64,000 nucleotides of DNA from Spongiivirga sp046524175 (GTDB lineage Bacteria > Bacteroidota > Bacteroidia > Flavobacteriales > Flavobacteriaceae), in contig NZ_JBEFZF010000005.1 in assembly GCF_046524175.1 (NCBI RefSeq), positions 62,001-126,000 of the forward strand, given 5' to 3'. A program made the translations under genes and the position numbers. The notes under the pieces are model-generated. The model worked only from the letters and a program-made list of their open reading frames with translations, did no database searches and was not told the DNA's origin. Below are positions 26,862 through 34,985 of this stretch, piece by piece (within the stretch, counting starts at the first letter, position 1; every line of letters starts with the position of its first letter).

Positions 26862-27007
26862 ACAACACGTCAACATCGTGTATAAGTAATAGCGGTTTGA
26901 GTTAGCACTCAAACCGTTTTTTTTATTTAATTAGAGTATATTGAAATTTGAAAAGGGATTTTATTAAACCCGCTACTGCTTATACCCTAACCCGTTGTAA
27001 AACATTT
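26862..27007 (+). repeat. attC-like site closing cassette 4
   Basis: Left arm ACACGTCAAC (to 26874), spacer ATC, long inner arm GTGTATAAGTAATAGCGG (26878-26895). Matching inner arm CCGCTACTGCTTATAC (26970-26985), spacer CCTAACCC, right arm GTTGTAAAACATTT (26994-27007). It is the clearest fold of the series. An intrinsic terminator forms its central hairpin. Confidence 0.85.
26892..26922 (+). terminator. Intrinsic terminator inside the attC-like site of cassette 4
   Basis: CGGTTTGAG pairs with CTCAAACCG (9 bp, 6-base loop) followed by eight T. It would end transcription of the Crp/Fnr-reductase cassette while also serving as the terminal hairpin of the recombination site. Confidence 0.85.
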
Positions 27008-27023
27008 GAACCAATCAACAAAT

Positions 27024-27677
27024 ATGGAAATAGACCACATATTTATATTTTCAAACAATGGCGGAAAAGAGGCAGATAAATTAGTTGAGTTTGGGTTGAC
27101 CGAAGGAAGTAGTCGAATTCATCCAGGACAAGGTACAACAAACCGCAAGTTTTATTTTGAGAATTTTTTTCTTGAAATTTTATGGGTCATTGACGAAAGT
27201 GAAATCCGAAATGAATTGACCGCTAAAACAACACTTTGGGAGCGTTCTCAATTTGAAAAGAATAATAATTCACCTTTTGGATTATGTTTAGTCAACTCAA
27301 AATTGACCGACAAGCTTTTTGAGCAAAGCGAGGTTTATCAACCGAATTACTTTCCAAAAGGAATGTCAATTGATATGATTACAAACGAAAAAAAACCATA
27401 TTTACCTTGGACTTTCAGACTTCCATATCGTGATAAAAAAAAAGCCTATAATGAACCAACAGATCACAATAATGGTATACGAAAACTCACTCAAGCGGAA
27501 TTTGAAGTAGAAGTACCACTAAATAAGAGCGACAACGAATTTAAAAGCTACTTTGAAAGTGCTGAAAATATTGATTTCAAAAATGGTCAGCGAAATCATT
27601 TAACTCTTGAATTTGACACTAACAGTCAACTGAAAGTAATAGAATTTAAAGAACTAAATTTGACGATAAGATACTGA
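27024..27677 (+). CDS. VOC/glyoxalase-like protein (cassette 5)
   Basis: 217 residues from ATG 27024 (an in-frame TTG at 27006 lies within the attachment core). MEIDHIFIFSNNGGKEADKLVEFGL is the typical first beta-alpha-beta of the vicinal oxygen chelate fold, and FYFENFFLEILWV gives the metal-ligand-type strand. The C-terminus (RNHLTLEFDTNSQ) repeats the pattern. Metal ligands cannot be assigned with certainty. Substrate unknown. Single-gene cassette. Confidence 0.72.
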   Translation: MEIDHIFIFSNNGGKEADKLVEFGLTEGSSRIHPGQGTTNRKFYFENFFLEILWVIDESEIRNELTAKTTLWERSQFEKNNNSPFGLCLVNSKLTDKLFEQSEVYQPNYFPKGMSIDMITNEKKPYLPWTFRLPYRDKKKAYNEPTDHNNGIRKLTQAEFEVEVPLNKSDNEFKSYFESAENIDFKNGQRNHLTLEFDTNSQLKVIEFKELNLTIRY

Positions 27678-27680
27678 ATA

Positions 27681-27827
27681 AAAACATTTTACAACAATGC
27701 ATATCCTCAATTATAGCGGATTTGAATACGTCCAAATCCACTCGTAATTGAGAGTTCTGTATCAACACGAGAATAACTAACTTAAAACCAGTAACTAACG
27801 GTTATACGAAACCGTAGGCAGCAATAA
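27681..27827 (+). repeat. attC-like site closing cassette 5
   Basis: Left arm AAAACATTTTACAAC (27681-27695), complementary to the opening core GTTGTAAAACATTT of cassette 5 (about 11 of 13). Centre GGATTTG/CAAATCC and CTCAATT/AATTGAG nested palindromes are related to the site at 24504. Right part GGTTATAC, spacer GAAACC, core GTAGGCAGCAATAA (27814-27827). Confidence 0.8.
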
Positions 27828-27868
27828 GGTATTTGGATTAAATTCAAATTTTAATACTTAATTGAAGT

Positions 27869-28807
27869 ATGTATTACCAATACAGCAATAAAATATTTTT
27901 AATATCCATTATTTTAATTATTTCCTTGGTGATTTCTTGCCATGAAAAAGAAGAAGGTTTTTTTGTCGGCGGTCTTGAATACTCATTCATACCTCAAGGA
28001 GAATTTTTGATGGGCTGTATTCCCGGAGATAGCTTGTGCTGGAAGGAAGAACTGCCAAGGCGAAAAGTACAAATTAAAGAAGGATTTTGGATTACATCCA
28101 CAGAAATAACGGTTGGTTCTTTTAGAAAATTTACTGAGAATTTTAATTATACTCCCGAGTCCCAATTAAAAAATAAAGGGCGTATTTTTCAAAATGAGAT
28201 AAACGATTGGGTTTGGACTTCAGGAGTGACTTGGAAAAATCCGTTAATGCCAGGATTAACTGTTCCTGATAATTATCCGGTCGCACAAGTTAGTTGGAAA
28301 GACGCTCAAAAATATTGTGAATGCATGGGGGGACGATTGCCAACAGAAGCTGAATGGGAATATGCAGCTAGAGCAGGTTTGGAAAATCAATTGTTCACTT
28401 GGGGAAATAAATGGATACCGGTTATCGATGGAGTTCCTCAAACCAATGGTCCTGATATTACAACTAAAGCTATTTATTCCAAGATGAGCATTTTTAATGA
28501 TTATATTGACCATTATGCCACTTATTCACCAGTTGGTTCTTTCCCTCCTAACGGTTATAACCTTTATGATATGTCAGGAAATGTCTGGGAATGGTGTTAT
28601 GACGACTTCTATTACAGTAGATACAATTATAGTATCGATACAAACCCACCCGACTCTCTAAAGAGGAAAAGTAAAATCGTAAGAGGTGGAACTTGGGCTT
28701 ATTCACCAGAACAGCATCGATTATCAGAAAGAGGTGTATTTGAGTCTGAAAACTTTTGGACAGCTTCTCTAGGCTTTCGCTGTGTAATTAAAAAGTCTAA
28801 GAACTAA
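27869..28807 (+). CDS. Lipoprotein with formylglycine-generating-enzyme (SUMF1) fold (cassette 6)
   Basis: 312 residues. Lipoprotein signal (LIISLVISCHEKEE, Cys near 24). The FGE-sulfatase-modifying domain fills the rest: FLMGCIPGDS, ITSTEITVGSFRKF, NYPVAQVSWKDAQKYCECMGGRLPTEAEWEYAARAG (split across about 130-170), LYDMSGNVWEWC, IVRGGTWAY and LGFRCV. No sulfatase lies nearby, and many such proteins in Bacteroidota (e.g. gliding lipoproteins) are not true formylglycine enzymes, so the activity is uncertain. It is followed without a repeat by a PhnB-like gene. Confidence 0.85.
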   Translation: MYYQYSNKIFLISIILIISLVISCHEKEEGFFVGGLEYSFIPQGEFLMGCIPGDSLCWKEELPRRKVQIKEGFWITSTEITVGSFRKFTENFNYTPESQLKNKGRIFQNEINDWVWTSGVTWKNPLMPGLTVPDNYPVAQVSWKDAQKYCECMGGRLPTEAEWEYAARAGLENQLFTWGNKWIPVIDGVPQTNGPDITTKAIYSKMSIFNDYIDHYATYSPVGSFPPNGYNLYDMSGNVWEWCYDDFYYSRYNYSIDTNPPDSLKRKSKIVRGGTWAYSPEQHRLSERGVFESENFWTASLGFRCVIKKSKN

Positions 28808-28822
28808 TTGAACAAAAAAAGT

Positions 28823-29251
28823 ATGAAAACAACAACATTTCTAACATTTGTAGGTGACCAATGCGGAAAGGCTGAAGAAGCAATTAGCTTTTACACTTCC
28901 ATATTCCCGAATTCAGAAATTAAAAGCATTACAAAGTATTCGGAAGGAGAAGCAGGAGGCACGGCCGAACTCATTAAATTTGGAATATTCTCGTTGAATG
29001 GAACTGATTATATGGTTTCTGAAAGTAATTACAATCATACTTGGTCATTTACACCTGGAGTCTCAATTTTTATAAGTGACAGTTCTGATAACTTAATACA
29101 AACTCTTTTTGAAAAACTTTCCTCAAATGGAGGTCAGATAATGGTCCCACTGGATAATTATAAGGGTGAAGGCGATTATGGTTTTGGTAAGAAGTTTGGA
29201 TGGTGCGAAGACAAATACGGTATATCTTGGCAATTTGTGGTTACGGAATAG
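28823..29251 (+). CDS. PhnB-like VOC protein (cassette 6)
   Basis: 142 residues from ATG 28823. A TTG at 28808 directly after the previous stop is possible but less likely. KTTTFLTFVGDQCGKAEEAI with FYTSIFPNSEI is the signature of the PhnB/3-demethylubiquinone-methyltransferase-like VOC family. The second half has WCEDKYGISWQFV. No known enzymatic reaction is certain for the family. It shares a cassette with the FGE-like lipoprotein. Confidence 0.85.
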   Translation: MKTTTFLTFVGDQCGKAEEAISFYTSIFPNSEIKSITKYSEGEAGGTAELIKFGIFSLNGTDYMVSESNYNHTWSFTPGVSIFISDSSDNLIQTLFEKLSSNGGQIMVPLDNYKGEGDYGFGKKFGWCEDKYGISWQFVVTE

Positions 29252-29282
29252 GTGCTATGACTCAATAGAAGCTTATTAAAAT

Positions 29283-29410
29283 AACTACCGCCAACAACGG
29301 CTGTAATTCATTGTGGCAGAATTTCCAAATGGAAATTCCATGCAATTAGTTATCTTTAGTTCTAACGGAAAAATCCATCGGATTTATTCCGGATGCAAAC
29401 AATAGCAGCA
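29283..29410 (+). repeat. attC-like site closing cassette 6
   Basis: Left arm AACTACCGCCAAC (29283-29295), spacer AAC, inner arm GGCTGTAATTCATTG. An internal hairpin GAATTTCC/GGAAATTC follows near 29320-29339. The right arm appears decayed: TAGCAGC (29403-29409) lacks the usual GTT, but it is complementary to GCTGCTA in the left arm closing the next cassette, which supports its placement. Confidence 0.65.
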
Positions 29411-29415
29411 ACTAA

Positions 29416-29898
29416 ATGAATAAAATTATTGAAAATATAATTGATCAATTAGAAGAAATCCAACACGGAAAACCTTGGATTGGGAGTACTTTTCAAAAAA
29501 AGTTAGATCAAGTAAAGGAAGATGAATATTTCAAAAGACCAATTAAAGATTTACATAGTGTTGCGGAAATAATGAGTCATCTGACCCTTTGGCGAAGCGA
29601 AGCAATTTTGAAGATCAAAACTGGAAAAGGAAGTAAAACCGATGATTGTGAGGAAAACTGGTTGGACAATGATAAACTTAAGCTCATCGGTTGGGACCAG
29701 ATCAAGTCTTCATACGACAAAACTCAATCTGAATTAATAGCATTATTAAGAAACAAAACAGATGATTTCCTTGATCAAGAATACTTTGATACAGACTTTA
29801 AAGGCTACTACACCTATAAATGGTTATTAAATGGAATGCTACAACACGATGCTTATCATTTGGGACAAATTGGAATTATTATAAAATACCTAAAATGA
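29416..29898 (+). CDS. DinB-family protein (cassette 7)
   Basis: 160 residues. DinB-like four-helix bundle with the metal-binding histidine pattern: His in DLHSVAEIMSHLTLW and the late HDAYHLGQIG. Family members include bacillithiol- or mycothiol-dependent transferases and damage-inducible proteins; here no more precise role can be given. Its ATG lies 13 bases after the presumed core, the tightest spacing of the array, so no promoter fits inside the cassette. Confidence 0.88.
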   Translation: MNKIIENIIDQLEEIQHGKPWIGSTFQKKLDQVKEDEYFKRPIKDLHSVAEIMSHLTLWRSEAILKIKTGKGSKTDDCEENWLDNDKLKLIGWDQIKSSYDKTQSELIALLRNKTDDFLDQEYFDTDFKGYYTYKWLLNGMLQHDAYHLGQIGIIIKYLK

Positions 29899-29900
29899 AA

Positions 29901-30008
29901 CAGCGGCTGCTAACAACATATATTATTAATTGCTGCAGTTTTTCATTGCGGAAAGGGACTTACCTCCTTTTCCGGAACTAATCATATACATGCTGTTGTG
30001 CAACATTT
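29901..30008 (+). repeat. attC-like site closing cassette 7
   Basis: Left arm CAGCGGCTGCTAAC, inner arm ATATATTATTAATT; central stem GGAAAGG/CCTTTTCC; inner arm AATCATATAC, spacer ATGCT, right arm GTTGTGCAACATTT (29995-30008). The left arm GCTGCTA complements the decayed core at 29403. Confidence 0.75.
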
Positions 30009-30031
30009 AGAGCAGATTAATTAAAAAATGA

Positions 30032-30628
30032 ATGAAGAGAGTTTTAACCTTTTTACTTTTACTAAAGCTATTTTTTATTTACGGTCAAAATAATAAGGTA
30101 GTGTATCCTCAAGGGGTTTACAGCACCTTTCAGGATTTTATTAACAGAAAACCTAGCATAGAAAATTCAATCTCTGCAAAGCAAGGCAAGAATATGATCA
30201 TCACCACATTCAGAATAAAAGATGGCGACGGCAATAAAATTAAAGACGCATTCGCCGTGTCAGATGGTGAAAATCTCTATGTACGTACAAATGCTATGCT
30301 TGAGCATCTAACAAATTCTGAGTTTAATAAACCGAATGCGACTAATAAAGACTATTCCATAGCAAAATTCGTAAATAGTGACCATCATTATTTTGAAGTT
30401 TTTTTTCAAAACAAATCTGTGAGAGCCTGGGGGATTGGAAAAGTATACTTGGCCGGAATCATTTATGTCAATTCCACACGAAAGTTCACATTTTTGGACA
30501 CAAAAAAAGATTTAAAGATAGTCGTGGGAGAAAGGGAAATTGAAAATGGAAATGACGACGACAGGGTCAACGGAGAGAATATTAAGGTCGCGCGGAAAGC
30601 TATATCTATCTTATTTAAAGATAATTAA
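30032..30628 (+). CDS. Secreted protein of unknown function (cassette 8)
   Basis: 198 residues. Signal peptide MKRVLTFLLLLKLFFIYGQ. The mature protein starts VVYPQGVYSTFQDFINRKPS, a motif I have met only in small flavobacterial secreted proteins of unknown function. Then it continues as beta-rich sequence (SDGENLYVRTNAML, SDHHYFEVFFQNKSVRAWG). No catalytic motif is visible. Single-gene cassette. Confidence 0.6.
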   Translation: MKRVLTFLLLLKLFFIYGQNNKVVYPQGVYSTFQDFINRKPSIENSISAKQGKNMIITTFRIKDGDGNKIKDAFAVSDGENLYVRTNAMLEHLTNSEFNKPNATNKDYSIAKFVNSDHHYFEVFFQNKSVRAWGIGKVYLAGIIYVNSTRKFTFLDTKKDLKIVVGEREIENGNDDDRVNGENIKVARKAISILFKDN

Positions 30629-30767
30629 AAACGGCACCCAACAACAGCTATAACCAATTGTCCACCAAAGCTTGATCTAATTCTTTATCTTAGTTTTGAA
30701 TAAAACCTCTTGGCCGTTGCTTGCACTAATCAGCAACAGGTCATAGCCAAACCGTTGTAAGTAATTT
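30628..30767 (+). repeat. attC-like site closing cassette 8
   Basis: Left arm GGCACCCAAC (to 30642), spacer AAC, inner arm AGCTATAACC; inner arm GGTCATAGCC, spacer AAACC, right arm GTTGTAAGTAATTT (30754-30767). The next ATG is at 30768. Confidence 0.82.
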
Positions 30768-31439
30768 ATGAAAACCACCATATCAGAATACCCAAACTCA
30801 TATTTAAGAATTGAACTAAATGAATCTGAGCAGATAATAGTTGAAAGGGGTGCAATGATTTTATCTGATGGAAACTATGAATTAAAGACAAAATTTGAGG
30901 CAAAAACCTTTAACAACTGGATTGGGAAATTATTTGGAGGAAAAAGTTTAGCGTATAACATATATAAGGCTAAAGAAAAAATTGAGATGATTTTTTCACC
31001 TGACAAAAACGGAGAAATATTTGAAATTGAAATTAATGAAAACAAAGAAGTAATTATCGAACCAAACGCTCACTTTGCTAGAACAAATGAAATAGATTTG
31101 AAAATAATTAATAAAGATTGGAAGACTACACTTAATGATGGCTTAAAAATGAAAGCTAGTGGAAATGGAAAATTATTTCTAATCGGTTATGGGAAAATAA
31201 TTAATCAAAAACTAAATCCAGAAAAAGAATACTTGGTTGACGAAGATTACCTAGTTGCATTTGACAGTAATTTAGAAGTAAAAACAGTTTCTTCTGGATT
31301 TAAAGAACTAGTTAGAAGCGGGGAAGGTTATTTATATTCTATTAGAGGAAATGGTGAAATTTGGACGCAAACTAGAGAAGAACATGAAATGTCATCTCGT
31401 AGTGGAATAATTAATAACATAATAGGAATATTTAGATAA
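30768..31439 (+). CDS. AIM24-family (TIGR00266-like) protein (cassette 9)
   Basis: 223 residues. Fits the AIM24/TIGR00266 beta-roll family: LRIELNESEQIIVERGAMIL, GNGKLFLIGYGKIINQKL, YLVDEDYLVAFDSNLEVKTV, GEGYLYSIRGNGEIWTQTR. No signal peptide or membrane helix. Bacterial members have no established biochemical function; some are linked to stress or membrane-associated roles. The gene begins immediately after the attachment core (14 bases from GTT to ATG), so it is promoterless within its cassette. Confidence 0.75.
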   Translation: MKTTISEYPNSYLRIELNESEQIIVERGAMILSDGNYELKTKFEAKTFNNWIGKLFGGKSLAYNIYKAKEKIEMIFSPDKNGEIFEIEINENKEVIIEPNAHFARTNEIDLKIINKDWKTTLNDGLKMKASGNGKLFLIGYGKIINQKLNPEKEYLVDEDYLVAFDSNLEVKTVSSGFKELVRSGEGYLYSIRGNGEIWTQTREEHEMSSRSGIINNIIGIFR

Positions 31440-31520
31440 AAATTACTGATAACAATGACTATAACTCATTGTGATTTTGCTCCACACCAAAATCACAGCC
31501 GAAACCATTAGCCAACATTT
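31438..31520 (+). repeat. attC-like site closing cassette 9 (short type)
   Basis: Left arm AAAAATTACTGATAAC (31438-31453) is complementary to the core opening the same cassette (GTTGTAAGTAATTTAT) in 13 of 16 positions, the longest such match. Inner part GACTATAACTCATTGTGATTTT pairs with AAAATCACAGCC. Spacer GAAACC, right arm ATTAGCCAACATTT (31507-31520). Confidence 0.85.
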
Positions 31521-31531
31521 GGAAAGACCTT

Positions 31532-31969
31532 ATGAACAAAAGAAAAACTATTTCAATAGTACTTTTGGCTATTGGTGTTGCTTTAAGCATTGCCTTTATA
31601 TTAAGGATTGAATTTCCTCAAGGATTTGAGGCATACTTTAAAAGGGAATATTACAATCAGTTTGGTCCTTTGGCCATAAGCGTTGAACTTTTAATAGCAG
31701 GTTACTACTTTTTAATAGGGCATAAAAAAACAAATTTCGCTTTAGCCCTTTTTGGGTTTACCGCCTTGCTAGACCCGCTCTTTGACCAATTAGGCCTTTT
31801 CGAGAGCATTGTACCTCTACACGGACCGATAATTTTATCGATTTGTGGTCTGTTATGTATCTGGCTAGCATTTGCAAACCCATTTGAATTAAAACGTTTA
31901 TCTCGTTTGATAGCCATATTAAGTCTTGTCCTTGGAGTTTTTGTTGAGTTGTTCTTCAACTATTTTTGA
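31532..31969 (+). CDS. Four-helix membrane protein of unknown function (cassette 10)
   Basis: 145 residues with four predicted membrane segments: about 8-26, 48-65, 70-85 with 98-114, and 124-142. The pattern (ISIVLLAIGVALSIAFILRI, ELLIAGYYFLIGH, ALALFGFTALLDPLFDQLG) recalls the DUF6326/DoxX-like small four-helix proteins, but I cannot name the family. No charged catalytic residues stand out. Single-gene cassette. Confidence 0.6.
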   Translation: MNKRKTISIVLLAIGVALSIAFILRIEFPQGFEAYFKREYYNQFGPLAISVELLIAGYYFLIGHKKTNFALALFGFTALLDPLFDQLGLFESIVPLHGPIILSICGLLCIWLAFANPFELKRLSRLIAILSLVLGVFVELFFNYF

Positions 31970-31972
31970 TAC

Positions 31973-32117
31973 AAGTATTTGCCAACAATGACGATAATTC
32001 ATTAGCAGAATTTCCCTAACTGAAATTCTTATCTTGTAAAGATTACTGGAGTTTCTCAGAATAGTCTTTTCAGGCGATTCCGTAATGAAACCATAACCAA
32101 ATTGTTATTGTAATTAT
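31973..32117 (+). repeat. attC-like site closing cassette 10
   Basis: Left arm AAGTATTTGCCAAC (31973-31986), spacer AAT, inner arm GACGATAATTCATT; inner arm AATGAAACCATAACC, spacer AAATT, right arm GTTATTGTAATTAT (32104-32117). Confidence 0.78.
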
Positions 32118-32122
32118 ATCAA

Positions 32123-32701
32123 ATGATTAAAACTGAGAATTTCCGACAAGTTGAAATTTCTTCTCAGAAGGAACTAAGATCTTGGCTGTTGAAGAATCAT
32201 ACTCAGCCTGAAAGTGTTTGGCTTGTAACGTACAAGAAAAGTTACCCAGAAAAGTATGTTTCAAGATGGGAAGTGCTCGACGAATTAATTTGTTTTGGAT
32301 GGATTGACGGAATTAGACGAAAGCTTGACGACAAAAAAACCATGCAGTTAATATCGCAAAGGAAAGTTGGGCATTGGGCGAAAACATACAAAGAAAGAGC
32401 AGTAAAGCTAATAGATGAAGGAAGGATGCACGAATCTGGATTAAAAGCTATCGAGATATCAAAATCGAACGGACTTTGGAACTTTATGGATGACATTGAT
32501 AACTTGATTGTTCCAGAGGATTTATCTGAAGAACTTTCAAAACTAGATGGTGCTGCGGAGTTTTTCAACGCAATCAATCCTTCAAGTAAAAGGTTTGTAT
32601 TGCGATGGATTAAATTGGCTAAAGCTGAGAAAACCAGAGAAAGTAGAATAAAAAAACTTGTGGAGCTTTCAGCTAAAGGTGAAAAATTACCAGGAAGCTG
32701 A
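32123..32701 (+). CDS. YdeI/OmpD-associated family protein (cassette 11)
   Basis: 192 residues. Full YdeI-like layout: LRSWLLKNHTQPESVWLV, then WEVLDELICFGWIDGIRRKLDD, ISQRKVGHWAKTYKERAVKLIDEGRM, and a C-terminal helical part with FFNAINPSSKRFVLRWIKLAKAEKTRESRI. The family contains bacteriocin-protection and stress proteins; mechanism unknown. Common in cassette and accessory regions. Cytosolic, single-gene cassette, 19 bases from core to ATG. Confidence 0.88.
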   Translation: MIKTENFRQVEISSQKELRSWLLKNHTQPESVWLVTYKKSYPEKYVSRWEVLDELICFGWIDGIRRKLDDKKTMQLISQRKVGHWAKTYKERAVKLIDEGRMHESGLKAIEISKSNGLWNFMDDIDNLIVPEDLSEELSKLDGAAEFFNAINPSSKRFVLRWIKLAKAEKTRESRIKKLVELSAKGEKLPGS

Positions 32702-32704
32702 TAA

Positions 32705-32850
32705 AATAACTACAGACAACAGCCAGTAACCACCATTGCATCGGATTTTCCGCTGCGAAAAACCCTTTTAAGCCCCTCCTCCATCGTTTTTAATTAACTT
32801 AGATACCTAGAAATCTGCAACGGATCGTTATACAAATCCATTAACACATA
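32705..32850 (+). repeat. attC-like site closing cassette 11
   Basis: Left arm AATAACTACAGACAAC (32705-32720). On the right, CGGATCGTTATAC, spacer AAATCC and arm ATTAACACAT (32840-32849). A later GCCGATGCATTTTGCAAC (32861-32878) contains GCCGATGC, complementary to GCATCGG at 32738, so the fold may be longer than marked. Confidence 0.6.
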
Positions 32851-32920
32851 TTCCCTTTAAGCCGATGCATTTTGCAACACTAATTGATTTAATAAAACCC
32901 TTAAATGAAATAGCATTATT

Positions 32921-33664
32921 ATGACTAAATCACACTTATTAATTCTTCTAATATTAATTCCTGTTGTAGTACTTGGACAGAAAAAAAACAATCAGAGATT
33001 GGCTGAAATCACTTATAGTTCAATTCAAAAAAAATTAAGTGCTCCCATGAGTGATAGAAGAGATGCTTCAGTTAAAATGCTCAATGGGATATTAGAAATG
33101 GCCACAAAAAAAGAGTTTATCAATAAAATAAACGATCATAAAGAATATCTGGAGCGTTTAGAATATTTCGAAATACCAAAAGTCGATGTGTCACGCATCA
33201 ATGACAGTATAGCCAATTCAAAAGATTTGGCATTTGAAAAAGTCAATAATACATATTTTATCGAACCGAATGGGGATTTCAAAAAAGTATTGAATAACAA
33301 CAAAACAGGAATGTATCTTTATATATACATAAATGAAAACAGCAATATGTTTTTGGAATTTGTCAATTATACAAACGGCAAATTACTCTATATTGAAAAA
33401 GCTGCGCTAAAATTTGATGATACCCAGTTTGAATATTATTTGAGCGGAGTTAAATCGAGAGACAATGGTTTTGAGTCCTGTACCATAGAAAGTAATACCA
33501 AAAATTTTATCGACTTATTCAAATCAGTAAGTAACCACCAAGGAACTATTACAATCGAATTTACCGGAAAAAATGGAAATAGGACAGCAACCCTGCCCAA
33601 GGAAATAACTGAACAAATAAAAAATGTATTTGACCTATATTCTGAATTAAAAGTAAAAGACTAG
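32921..33664 (+). CDS. Secreted protein of unknown function (cassette 12)
   Basis: 247 residues with a signal peptide (MTKSHLLILLILIPVVVLGQ). Charged helical N-terminal half, then a beta-rich half (GMYLYIYINENSNMFLEFVNY, KLLYIEKAALKFDDTQFEYY) ending in an amphipathic helix (ITEQIKNVFDLYSELKVKD). No recognised family or motif. It may be a periplasmic or outer-membrane-associated protein. Single-gene cassette. Confidence 0.55.
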   Translation: MTKSHLLILLILIPVVVLGQKKNNQRLAEITYSSIQKKLSAPMSDRRDASVKMLNGILEMATKKEFINKINDHKEYLERLEYFEIPKVDVSRINDSIANSKDLAFEKVNNTYFIEPNGDFKKVLNNNKTGMYLYIYINENSNMFLEFVNYTNGKLLYIEKAALKFDDTQFEYYLSGVKSRDNGFESCTIESNTKNFIDLFKSVSNHQGTITIEFTGKNGNRTATLPKEITEQIKNVFDLYSELKVKD

Positions 33665-33789
33665 AAAACGCATTACAACGATGGCTATAATCCATTGCTA
33701 CTACTCTACTCTACTATAATTAAAATTACTACTTTTAAATAGGTTGATTCACAACGAAATCATAGCCGAATTGTTCAAGTGCATTAAAA
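33664..33789 (+). repeat. attC-like site closing cassette 12
   Basis: Left arm GAAAACGCATTACAAC, spacer GAT, inner arm GGCTATAATCC. CACAACGAAATCATAGCC (identical over 18 bases to the site at 23607), spacer GAATT, right arm GTTCAAGTGCATTAAAA (33773-33789). Confidence 0.82.
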
Positions 33790-33791
33790 AC

Positions 33792-34985
33792 ATGAAGACA
33801 AAAATTTTATTCTTCACATTCTTATTATTCTGTTGTTTCACTGTCAATGCGCAAATTAATACTGAGAGCAATATAGTCGGTTCAACAATCCTAATTAAAT
33901 CGAATGTTTTAAATCAAGAAAGAGAAATTCAAGTATTCTTGCCCAAAAGTTATTCGAGTTCGGAAAAAAAGTTTCCAGTGCTATATATTTTAGATGGACA
34001 ACGGTATTTTTTACATGGAGTGAGTCTTCAAAAGACATTCGTAGAATTTAAACAATCACCTGAATTTATCATTGTGGGAATATCCAAATTGTCTTCCGAT
34101 AGAAATAGAAACTATAGTGCCAATTCAATGAACTACTTGAATTTTATAAAAAATGAAGTTATTGAATATATAGACTCACAATACAGAACTTCCAAAAATA
34201 GAATGTTATTTGGTTGGGCTTATGCAGGTGGTTTTGTTTTGGAAACCATGGTAACTGAACCAAATTTGTTTGATTCATATATAGCAGCAAGTCCTTTTCC
34301 TTTACATCAGAAAGTTGATAAAGTTGACAGCTTATTAAGAAAAAATACAACTTTCAGTAAACTTCTATGCTTTACATCGGAAACCAATGAAGGGGTTGTC
34401 AAAGAGGGAACTCGTGAATTAAATAAGCTCCTTTCTGAAAAAGCTCCTAACACTTTTAACTGGAGCTTTGAAGAATTACAGGGAGAAGAGCATAGATCGA
34501 CCCCGTTTACAACCTTATATCGAGGCTTAAAGAGGCATTTTGATTTTTACCCTGAGTTACAATTCAACAGCTTGGAAGAATTTATAAAGGCTGGAGGGTT
34601 AAATTTTGTGTATGACTATTACAAGAAAAGAGCCTTGAAATATGGTTTTTCAAGTGATTTAAGCGATTGGACCATGTTTAGCATCACCAGAAATGCCATG
34701 CGGGCGAATAGCCTTGAACAATTTGAAAAGTTAGTTAATGAGTTCAAACCAACAGGATACATCAAAAGACTACGAGAAAACAGAGCCTGTTCAATTGCAG
34801 AATTCTATTTAGAGCATAAGCAATTTGCCAAGGCTAAGGAATTATTCTTTGAAATAACAGAGAAAAATCCAAATTCTGTAAGAGCTTTAAACGGAATAGG
34901 AAATACGTATAAAGGGGAGAATAATGAGCGAATGTCTAAAAAATATTTTCGAAAAGCTCAAGACATATCTAAATCAAACCAATAA
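33792..34985 (+). CDS. Secreted esterase-like alpha/beta hydrolase with C-terminal TPR (cassette 13)
   Basis: 397 residues from ATG 33792. A longer TTG start at 33744 would lie inside the attachment site. Signal peptide MKTKILFFTFLLFCCFTVNAQ. Esterase-D/Fes-like domain (about 30-270): REIQVFLPKSYSSSEKKFPVLYILDGQ; the nucleophile position reads FGWAYAGGFVLE, i.e. G-W-A-Y-A-G, so the usual Ser is replaced by Ala. His-containing GEEHRSTPF is present. The end (LNGIGNTYKGENNERMSKKYFRKAQ) is a TPR unit. Without the Ser it may be non-catalytic. Confidence 0.78.
   Translation: MKTKILFFTFLLFCCFTVNAQINTESNIVGSTILIKSNVLNQEREIQVFLPKSYSSSEKKFPVLYILDGQRYFLHGVSLQKTFVEFKQSPEFIIVGISKLSSDRNRNYSANSMNYLNFIKNEVIEYIDSQYRTSKNRMLFGWAYAGGFVLETMVTEPNLFDSYIAASPFPLHQKVDKVDSLLRKNTTFSKLLCFTSETNEGVVKEGTRELNKLLSEKAPNTFNWSFEELQGEEHRSTPFTTLYRGLKRHFDFYPELQFNSLEEFIKAGGLNFVYDYYKKRALKYGFSSDLSDWTMFSITRNAMRANSLEQFEKLVNEFKPTGYIKRLRENRACSIAEFYLEHKQFAKAKELFFEITEKNPNSVRALNGIGNTYKGENNERMSKKYFRKAQDISKSNQ

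Noticed and set aside
27869..28807. Active sulfatase-maturing enzyme
   Set aside because: The FGE fold is clear but no sulfatase lies nearby and many lipoproteins of this fold in the phylum are not formylglycine enzymes.
33744..33791. TTG start upstream of the esterase-like gene
   Set aside because: It lies within the inner arm of the attC-like site; ATG 33792 begins a clear signal peptide.
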